Position numbers and translations under genes: made by a program. 6,285 bases of DNA from NCBI GenBank assembly GCA_031261945.1, contig JAISIQ010000009.1, positions 1-6,285 on the forward strand, given 5' to 3'. Below are positions 1-4,387 of this stretch, in pieces (positions within the stretch are counted from its first letter, which is position 1; every line of letters starts with the position of its first letter). A model generated the notes under the pieces. That model saw nothing but the letters and a program-made list of their open reading frames with translations. It ran no database searches and had not been told where the DNA came from. Origin of the DNA: Methanobrevibacter sp. (GTDB lineage Archaea; Methanobacteriota; Methanobacteria; Methanobacteriales; Methanobacteriaceae).

Positions 1-4
1 TAAC

Positions 5-835
5 ATGGAAATTAAATTCAAAAAGAAAATGGAAGATCTACAAAGAGAAGTGGTTCTTAAATCTGTGGATTTAGATGATGATATTAAGGATTTTCAAGTA
101 GATATAGAAGATTATGGGGCTGATGATAAATTTATAACTATATCTCCTCGATGTGTTAGATGTGATTCCTGTGTTGAAGTTTGTCCTGTTGATGCAATTT
201 CATCTTCTACTGTTGTAAAAAGATCAAGAATACAGAAGAATTGTGTTAAATGTGAAATATGTGTTCAAACATGTCCTGTTGCTTGTATATATGCGATGGA
301 AACAAAATCAACTATTGATAATGAAAATAATAAAGTTAATTATACATTAAATGAACTCAATGTTCCTCATCGTGTTTTAAGAATGGAAGATATTAATATT
401 GACAGAACCAAATGCGAGGATTGTGGAACTTGTATTAGATTCTGCCCAACAAATGCAATTACAATGAAGAACAAATCTATAATCGAAGCAGCAGATAATA
501 CAACTTATCCTGAACTTAAAAATCAAGATTATCCTTATATTGAAAAAGATTTATGTGTTGGTTGTGGATCTTGTGTTAATTTATGTTCTAATGATTCAAT
601 CACTTTAGAAAGGATTTTAGGTCCATTAGTTGAAACCAGAAGGTTATGTATCGATCAGGATGAATGTGTTGAATGTTATCTTTGTGAAGAATCCTGTCCT
701 GTTGAAGCTATTAAACTTGAAGATGGTAAGGTAGTTTTAGATAATGAAAAATGTATTAGATGTAATGTATGTTCTGGTAAATGTCCGGTTAATGCATTAA
801 CTTTAGAAGATACTTCTGATAATGAAGTAGAATAG
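5..835 (+). CDS. Polyferredoxin with six [4Fe-4S] cluster motifs
   Basis: Probable cytoplasmic electron-transfer protein carrying electrons between redox enzymes. Six CxxCxxCxxxC motifs are visible: C50/53/56/60, C80/83/86/90, C137/140/143/147, C184/187/190/194, C221/224/227/231 and C250/253/256/260. They read as three ferredoxin-like pairs. Five have the usual Pro after the fourth Cys; the fourth motif has Ser (CVNLCSND). C94 and C215 are extra. The first ~45 residues lack Cys and are acidic, and the tail after C260 is also acidic. The start is uncertain: the frame stays open to the window edge, only 4 nt precede this ATG, and no ribosome binding site can be judged. The TAA at 1-3, in another frame, could end an upstream gene, which would fit an operon interior. 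A CBS-domain gene follows after 36 nt. Six clusters matches the number reported for EhaP of the energy-converting hydrogenase Eha, but the neighbours needed to confirm that are outside the window. Confidence 0.93.
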   Translation: MEIKFKKKMEDLQREVVLKSVDLDDDIKDFQVDIEDYGADDKFITISPRCVRCDSCVEVCPVDAISSSTVVKRSRIQKNCVKCEICVQTCPVACIYAMETKSTIDNENNKVNYTLNELNVPHRVLRMEDINIDRTKCEDCGTCIRFCPTNAITMKNKSIIEAADNTTYPELKNQDYPYIEKDLCVGCGSCVNLCSNDSITLERILGPLVETRRLCIDQDECVECYLCEESCPVEAIKLEDGKVVLDNEKCIRCNVCSGKCPVNALTLEDTSDNEVE

Positions 836-840
836 CTATT
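831..840. repeat. AATAGCTATT palindrome over the polyferredoxin stop
   Basis: Perfect 10-bp palindrome containing the TAG stop codon of the polyferredoxin gene. It is one of four exact copies in the window (also 1503-1512, 2599-2608, 3728-3737) and the extended form of a 7-mer, AATAGCT, that I count 21 times on the + strand. Function unknown. Confidence 0.7.
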
Positions 841-860
841 TGAATATTATTTATTAAATT

Positions 861-865
861 GAGGT
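861..865 (+). promoter_or_regulatory. Ribosome binding site GAGGT of the CBS gene
   Basis: GAGGT lies 6 nt before the ATG at 872 and fits the anti-Shine-Dalgarno end of methanogen 16S rRNA (AUCACCUCC). It supports that start and is the reference for choosing the epimerase start further on. No TATA box is evident in the 36-nt gap, so co-transcription with the polyferredoxin gene is likely. Confidence 0.75.
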
Positions 866-871
866 ATTTTA

Positions 872-1507
872 ATGAAAGCAAAAGAAATGATGGATAAGGA
901 TTTTATCTATGTGTCTCCTGAAGATACAATTGCTGATGTTTCTATAAAAATGGAAGATTCACGAAGGTTTACATCTCCTGTTGTAGATAATGAAATGAAG
1001 CTTCTTGGTTGGGTCACATCTTTAGATATTACTAAGGGATTAAGAGAAAAAAAGAATAAAATTTCAGAAATTATGCGTCCAAAAGATGAAATTCGTTATT
1101 TACATGAAAATGATCCTTCAAGATTAGCAGTTATTGAAACTTCAAACTCTAAACTTATTAGCATCCCTGTTTTAGATAGTAATGAAGCTGTAATAGGAGT
1201 TATACGTTCATTTGATATTGTAGATACTTTATCTTCTTTATATGAAGTAAAAGTTTCTAAATTATATGAAGCAATGGAAAAACAGCTAAAAGGTGTTACT
1301 TGGGAAGAATTAATGGAAGCTTCAGCTATTATTAGCCAAAGAACTACAGGAAAAAGAATCAAAGCAGAAGATTATGAAAGAAATATTAAAAATTCAACTT
1401 TCGGAGAAGCTATTTGGGCAACTGGAGGCCTTGAAAGATTTTTTGCAGGTTTAATAGCTGTTGGTGAATTAGTAATAGCTCGTAAAGTTGGAAGAGCTCG
1501 AAAATAG
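872..1507 (+). CDS. Tandem CBS-domain protein with unrecognised C-terminal domain
   Basis: Probable soluble regulatory protein. Residues 3-58 and about 64-122 form two CBS domains, a Bateman module. Each ends with the typical hydrophobic-G-hydrophobic-x-S-x-D-I pattern: GWVTSLDI at 46-53 and GVIRSFDI at 109-116. CBS pairs in other proteins bind adenine nucleotides (AMP, ATP, SAM) and report energy or cofactor state; the ligand here cannot be read. Residues ~125-211 form a further segment I do not recognise: a charged, probably helical part (SKLYEAMEKQLKGVTWEEL), then a Gly/hydrophobic stretch around 178-203 (GLERFF, GLIAVGELVIAR) and a basic end (KVGRARK). It is not an IMP dehydrogenase barrel, although small CBS proteins are often misnamed that way. 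It is probably in an operon with the preceding polyferredoxin and followed by a strong T-rich terminator. The link to redox metabolism comes only from position. Confidence 0.93.
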   Translation: MKAKEMMDKDFIYVSPEDTIADVSIKMEDSRRFTSPVVDNEMKLLGWVTSLDITKGLREKKNKISEIMRPKDEIRYLHENDPSRLAVIETSNSKLISIPVLDSNEAVIGVIRSFDIVDTLSSLYEVKVSKLYEAMEKQLKGVTWEELMEASAIISQRTTGKRIKAEDYERNIKNSTFGEAIWATGGLERFFAGLIAVGELVIARKVGRARK

Positions 1508-1514
1508 CTATTTT
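1501..1514. repeat. 14-bp perfect palindrome AAAATAGCTATTTT at the CBS stop
   Basis: Longest form of the AATAGCTATT motif in the window, perfect over 14 bp. It contains the TAG stop of the CBS gene (1505-1507) and runs directly into the T-rich terminator. As RNA it has no usable loop, so it is more likely a DNA-level signal than a hairpin. Confidence 0.7.
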
Positions 1515-1549
1515 TCTTTTTTTAGCTTTTTTCTTATTTTATTTTTTTT
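1508..1549 (+). terminator. Oligo-T transcription terminator
   Basis: Directly after the CBS stop there are T runs at 1511-1515, 1517-1523, 1527-1532, 1537-1540 and 1542-1549, with little G+C. Archaeal RNA polymerase terminates at U-rich tracts without needing a hairpin, so this probably ends the polyferredoxin/CBS transcript. It also separates that unit from the sugar genes. Confidence 0.7.
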
Positions 1550-1560
1550 ATAATTATAAA
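1549..1560 (+). promoter_or_regulatory. Candidate TATA box for epimerase and glycosyltransferase
   Basis: ATAATTATAAA-type element about 26-37 nt before the ATG at 1586. With the usual TATA-to-start distance of about 25 nt, the transcript would begin near 1574-1580. That is very close to the GAGGT at 1576-1580, so the leader would be minimal. Either the true start of transcription is a little further upstream or this is not the promoter. Confidence 0.35.
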
Positions 1561-1575
1561 GTTCATAAAAGTAAT

Positions 1576-1580
1576 GAGGT
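1576..1580 (+). promoter_or_regulatory. Ribosome binding site GAGGT that fixes the epimerase start
   Basis: GAGGT followed by 5 nt (TTAAA) and ATG at 1586, almost the same layout as GAGGT plus 6 nt before the CBS gene. The in-frame ATG at 1574 overlaps this element and has no comparable element upstream. The ATG at 1586 is therefore preferred. Confidence 0.7.
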
Positions 1581-1585
1581 TTAAA

Positions 1586-2587
1586 ATGAAGAACTATACT
1601 GAATATCAAGATAAAACAGTTCTTGTAACTGGTGGAGCAGGTTGTGTTGGAAGTAATTTGTCAAGAAAAATAGCTGAACTTGGTGCAGAAAAAGTAATAA
1701 TTCTTGATAATATGTCTTCTGCTTATGAATGGAATATTCCTCAAAAAGAGAACATTGAATTCATAAAAGGAGATATTCTTGATGATAGAGTTCTTAAAAG
1801 AGTTTTTAAATCAGATCCTGATTATGTATTCCATTTAGCAGCTCATTTTGCTAATCAAAATAGTGTGGATAATCCTGAAAAAGACCTTATGGTAAATGGA
1901 ATTGGTATTCTTAAAGTTCTCCAATATGCTCAGCTTATTGGGGTAGATAGATTTGTTTATTCCTCATCTGGTTGTGGTGTTTATGGATTAGATTCTAAAA
2001 TGCCTTTTAAAGAACATGATATTTCTATTTCTCTTCATACTCCTTATCAAGTAACAAAACTTCTTGGAGAGCTATATACAAACTATTTCAATAATTTATA
2101 TGAAATGCCAATTGTAAATGCAAGATTTTTCAATGTTTTTGGTCCTGGTGAAGTTCCTGGAAAATATAGAAATGTAATTCCTAATTTCTTCTATTGGTCA
2201 ATGACAAATCAAGCTCTCCCTATTACTGGTGATGGGAGTGAAACAAGAGATTGGACTTATGTGGAAGATATTGTCAGTGGATTAATAGCTATGGGAATTG
2301 AAGAAGAAGCTATTGGTGAAGCTATTAATTTAGGCTCCAGTAAAGATCATAAAGTTATTGATATGGCAAATAAAGTAAATAGCTTAACAGGAAATCCTGA
2401 AGGAATAGCTTATATTCCTCGAAGAGATTGGGATGCTAAAACAAAACTTTTATCTTCTATTGAAAAAGCAAAAGATATTTTAGGATATAAACCTTCTATT
2501 AATTTTGATGATGGCTTAGAAAAAACATATCAGTGGTTTAGTTATAATTGGGATAATATTGAAGAAAGTGCGGAATTCGATTATTAA
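1586..2587 (+). CDS. NAD-dependent nucleotide-sugar epimerase/dehydratase (extended SDR)
   Basis: Soluble Rossmann-fold enzyme of the UDP-glucose 4-epimerase/dTDP-glucose dehydratase superfamily, expected to modify an NDP-sugar for glycan synthesis. Numbered from the ATG at 1586 (333 residues, usual for the family), it shows the GxxGxxG dinucleotide loop (TGGAGCVG, 15-22), an acidic residue at the end of beta-2 (D41) that normally contacts the NAD ribose, GDI at 62-64, HLAA at 83-86, a Ser-rich catalytic strand (SSSGCGVYG, 126-134), the catalytic pair Y154-xxx-K158, NVFGPG near 183-188 and RDWTYVEDI at 221-229, which in the family lies by the sugar-nucleotide site. A start at 1574 would add four residues but overlaps the GAGGT element. 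No feature fixes 4-epimerase against dehydratase or C5 activity. The glycosyltransferase gene begins 33 nt downstream with no separate promoter visible, so the pair is probably one unit for a surface or envelope sugar. Confidence 0.92.
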   Translation: MKNYTEYQDKTVLVTGGAGCVGSNLSRKIAELGAEKVIILDNMSSAYEWNIPQKENIEFIKGDILDDRVLKRVFKSDPDYVFHLAAHFANQNSVDNPEKDLMVNGIGILKVLQYAQLIGVDRFVYSSSGCGVYGLDSKMPFKEHDISISLHTPYQVTKLLGELYTNYFNNLYEMPIVNARFFNVFGPGEVPGKYRNVIPNFFYWSMTNQALPITGDGSETRDWTYVEDIVSGLIAMGIEEEAIGEAINLGSSKDHKVIDMANKVNSLTGNPEGIAYIPRRDWDAKTKLLSSIEKAKDILGYKPSINFDDGLEKTYQWFSYNWDNIEESAEFDY

Positions 2588-2598
2588 AATTTCATTAG

Positions 2599-2608
2599 AA
2601 TAGCTATT
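2599..2608. repeat. AATAGCTATT palindrome between epimerase and glycosyltransferase genes
   Basis: Exact copy of the 10-bp palindrome in the 33-nt gap, starting 11 nt after the epimerase stop. It lies outside coding sequence, so codon choice cannot explain it. Confidence 0.7.
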
Positions 2609-2620
2609 GGGATTCATATT

Positions 2621-3847
2621 ATGAAAATTTTAATTGTTCAGGAATCTGATTGGTTAGAGAGAAATCCTCATCAACAACACCATCTTGCTGATAGAATGGC
2701 TGTTCGAGGACATGAAATCAAAGTTATTGATTATCCTATTGATTGGTCTAAGGATAAAAAAGACAAGAAAAATAAGAAAAATAATAGCTTTTTTTATGGA
2801 AGAAAAGTTTATGAAAACATTCATAAAGTAGATGAAAGAGCTAATATTGAAGTAATTCGCCCTAATTTTATTCAGAAGCCTATTTTAAATTATATCTCAT
2901 TAATTCATTTTCATAAAAAAGAAATAGAAAAACAAGTTAAAGAATTTCAACCTGATGTTATAATAGCTCTTGGGCTTTTAAATGCCTATATTGCTTCTAA
3001 AATAGCTAAAAAGAATAATATTCCTTTTGTTTATTATTTAATTGATGTTTTATATACATTAATTCCTGAAAAAACATTCCAGTCCATAGGAAAAAAGATT
3101 AATAAAAAAGCAATAGCTAATTCTGATCTTGTAATTACAATAAATGAACAATTAAAAGAATTAGCTATTGAACTTGGATCAAAAAAGGATAATACTATTG
3201 TTATTGATGCTGGAATTGATATTGAGGAATTCAATCCAAATCTTGATTATTCCTCTATTAAATCTGAATATGATATAAATGATAATGATATTATTCTCTT
3301 TTTTATGGGTTGGATATATACATTTTCAGGAATGGCTGAACTTTCTATTGAACTTGGGAAAAATAAAGAAAAATATCCTAATATGAAAATTCTCATTGTT
3401 GGAGATGGGGATGATTATGAAAAAATAGCTAAAATCAAAGATAAATATGATTTGGGCCAACAATTAATTCTTACAGGAAAACAACCTTATACAAAAATAC
3501 CTGAATTTCTTGCATCAGCTGACTTTTGTCTTCTTCCTGCATATAAAGATGAAGAAATTATGCAAGATATTGTTCCAATCAAATTATATGAATATTTAGC
3601 TATGAAAAAGGTAGTAATAGCTACTGATCTTCCAGGAATAGCTAAAGAATTTGGAAAGGATCATGGAATTGTTTATATTAATGAAGCAAAAGAAGTCTTA
3701 AAAACAGCTAAAAATATTATTGATGAAAATAGCTATTCTAAAATAGCTGATTCTGGAAGAAATTATGTTAAAGGAAATGATTGGAATAAAATAACTGATA
3801 ATTTTGAAAATACTCTTTTTAATTTAATTGATAATAATAATAGCTAA
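2621..3847 (+). CDS. GT4-like glycosyltransferase (GT-B fold)
   Basis: Retaining-type glycosyltransferase, probably moving a nucleotide-activated sugar onto an envelope glycan, glycolipid or glycoprotein. The N-terminal half opens with a beta strand (MKILIVQES) and a HQQHHLADRMAVRGHEIKVIDY segment typical of the acceptor domain. The C-terminal half (~220-390) fits Glycos_transf_1: ILIVGDGDDYEKI at 257-269, LTGKQPYTKIPEFLASADF at 284-302, and the donor-site block PIKLYEYLAMKKVVIATDLPG at 319-339. The second acid of the family's E-x7-E motif is E324; the first position is Asp (D316), a conservative change. The length of 408 is normal. Residues 44-55 are a Lys/Asn/Asp simple-sequence insertion. 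The ribosome binding site is weak. The protein ends in DNNNS encoded by AAT repeats that run on into the downstream triplet tract, so the C-terminal end may be evolutionarily unstable. No signal peptide or membrane helix is apparent. Donor and acceptor are unknown. Confidence 0.92.
   Translation: MKILIVQESDWLERNPHQQHHLADRMAVRGHEIKVIDYPIDWSKDKKDKKNKKNNSFFYGRKVYENIHKVDERANIEVIRPNFIQKPILNYISLIHFHKKEIEKQVKEFQPDVIIALGLLNAYIASKIAKKNNIPFVYYLIDVLYTLIPEKTFQSIGKKINKKAIANSDLVITINEQLKELAIELGSKKDNTIVIDAGIDIEEFNPNLDYSSIKSEYDINDNDIILFFMGWIYTFSGMAELSIELGKNKEKYPNMKILIVGDGDDYEKIAKIKDKYDLGQQLILTGKQPYTKIPEFLASADFCLLPAYKDEEIMQDIVPIKLYEYLAMKKVVIATDLPGIAKEFGKDHGIVYINEAKEVLKTAKNIIDENSYSKIADSGRNYVKGNDWNKITDNFENTLFNLIDNNNS
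2750..2785 (+). repeat. Lys/Asn/Asp-coding simple-sequence insertion in the glycosyltransferase
   Basis: Codons 44-55 read KDKKDKKNKKNN, built from AAA/AAG/AAT/GAT triplets. The stretch sits between beta-strand elements of the N-terminal domain, where a surface loop is plausible. It resembles the in-gene AAT insertion in the amidohydrolase. Confidence 0.6.
3728..3737. repeat. AATAGCTATT palindrome inside the glycosyltransferase gene
   Basis: Exact copy read as AAT AGC TAT T (Asn-Ser-Tyr). This codon phase differs from the common ATA GCT (Ile-Ala) occurrences, which argues for a DNA-level preference rather than a peptide motif. Confidence 0.65.
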
Positions 3848-4125
3848 TAATAATAGGAATAGTAATACTAATACTAATAGTAGTAATAGTAGTAGTAATA
3901 ATAATAGTAATAGCAGTAATAATAATTGTTGAAATAATATTAGTAGAACTTGTATTAATTTTAATATGAGGAGTATTATGCATAATATGAATAGTATTAG
4001 TTTTAATTTTAATTCTAATAATACTAACAATATTAACATTAACATTAACATTAATATTAATATTAGTATTATTAGTAATAGTATTAGTAATAGTAGTGAT
4101 AATGGTAATAGTAAGAGTAAAATAT
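3830..4125. repeat. Three-periodic low-complexity tract (AAT/AGT/ATT/AAC triplets)
   Basis: About 290 nt made almost only of triplets such as AAT, AGT, ACT, ATT and AAC. It starts in the last codons of the glycosyltransferase gene (AAT AAT AAT AGC) and fades near 4125. The triplet phase does not shift: in the glycosyltransferase frame about 80 of 93 codons after 3845 begin with T, and more than fifty are stops. Sub-blocks differ: AAT/AGT/ACT repeats at 3846-3926, a less regular part at 3927-4030, a period-6 run (ATTAAC, then ATTAAT) at about 4032-4062, and AGT/AAT/ATT to 4115. The other + frames read as Asn/Ser/Ile-rich or Ile/Val/Leu-rich peptide and the minus strand as poly-Leu. It looks like a diverged microsatellite that grew by triplet slippage. 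Confidence 0.85.
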
Positions 4126-4133
4126 TTCTATGA
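3978..4133 (+). CDS. Doubtful small ORF, Asn/Ser/Ile-rich, 51 codons
   Basis: ATG at 3978 follows GAGGAG (3968-3973) with a 4-nt spacer, an acceptable Shine-Dalgarno match; an in-frame ATG also lies at 3966. The frame runs through the triplet tract to TGA at 4131-4133. The product would start MHNMNSISFNFNSNN, continue with alternating Ile-Asn (NINININI) and then Ser/Asn, and end GNSKSKIFL. There is no signal peptide, Cys or known motif. The composition follows directly from the triplet repeat, so coding is doubtful; the ribosome binding site and the uninterrupted frame are the only support. Confidence 0.15.
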   Translation: MHNMNSISFNFNSNNTNNINININININISIISNSISNSSDNGNSKSKIFL

Positions 4134-4278
4134 CACTATTTCTCTTCAATTAGCACATTTTAGGCAATTTAGAACAAAAAACCATAAGTATAAATATATA
4201 TTTTATAAATTATTACCATGTAATGACTATAATTATTAACAATTGATTCATGTGTTACTATGTTAATTTAAAACATAT

Positions 4279-4301
4279 CATATAAAAGAATAGTATAAAA
4301 A
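4279..4301 (+). promoter_or_regulatory. Candidate TATA box(es) for the amidohydrolase gene
   Basis: Two overlapping possibilities are CATATAAAAGAA (TATAAAAG at 4281-4288) and TAGTATAAAAAT (TATAAAAA at 4294-4301). Initiation about 25 nt downstream would fall around 4305-4325, giving a leader of roughly 65-80 nt. Position and sequence suit an archaeal promoter, but the AT-rich background lowers specificity. Confidence 0.4.
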
Positions 4302-4309
4302 TAGTAAAA

Positions 4310-4323
4310 GTTGCAATGTTGCA
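4310..4323. promoter_or_regulatory. Inverted and direct repeat near the amidohydrolase transcription start
   Basis: TGCAA-TG-TTGCA (4312-4323) is a perfect 5-2-5 inverted repeat; GTTGCA also occurs twice in direct orientation, 8 bp apart (4310-4315 and 4318-4323). It is one of few G/C-containing words in the leader and lies where transcription should begin from the TATA candidates, so it is a candidate repressor operator. The regulator is unknown. Confidence 0.35.
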
Positions 4324-4387
4324 CCAAATTCATTAATTTTAAGTGATTTAATTGAAAAAAACTATAATTTAATAAAAAAGTGAAATT

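Larger units (their letters stand above)
4134..4387. other. AT-rich intergenic leader region before the amidohydrolase
   Basis: Non-repetitive sequence after the triplet tract, with no convincing gene on either strand. It holds AT-rich elements readable as TATA boxes in both directions at 4189-4207, the better-placed TATA candidate and the inverted repeat listed separately, and a weak GTGA ribosome binding site just before the ATG at 4388. No stable RNA structure could be recognised by eye. Confidence 0.6.

Noticed and set aside
1096..1362. Minus-strand open frame inside the CBS gene
   Set aside because: Shadow of a well-supported + strand CDS; no ribosome binding site or family resemblance.
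3034..3234. Minus-strand open frame inside the glycosyltransferase gene
   Set aside because: Shadow of a confident + strand CDS with clear GT4 motifs.
3844..3969. Plus-strand Ile/Val/Leu-rich frame that looks like a membrane helix
   Set aside because: It has no usable start codon and its hydrophobicity follows automatically from reading AAT/AGT triplets as ATA/GTA. It ends at TGA 3967.
3824..4051. Minus-strand frame encoding a 75-residue, mostly poly-Leu peptide
   Set aside because: It is the antisense reading of the AAT/AGT/ATT triplet tract, overlaps the end of the glycosyltransferase gene, and shows no ribosome binding site or ordinary protein composition.
3830..4125. Possible CRISPR array or satellite of spaced repeats
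   Set aside because: There is no constant repeat of 23-40 bp with unique spacers; the period is three (locally six) bases throughout.
4189..4207. AT-rich symmetric element TATAAA...TTTATA as the main promoter
   Set aside because: It lies about 180 nt before the amidohydrolase ATG, no gene or RNA begins at the right distance, and better-placed TATA candidates lie at 4281-4301.
4102..4239. 45-codon frame from ATG 4102 with a basic, aromatic C-terminal part
   Set aside because: No Shine-Dalgarno motif precedes it, it begins in the repeat tract, and it overlaps possible promoter sequence. It cannot be told from chance.
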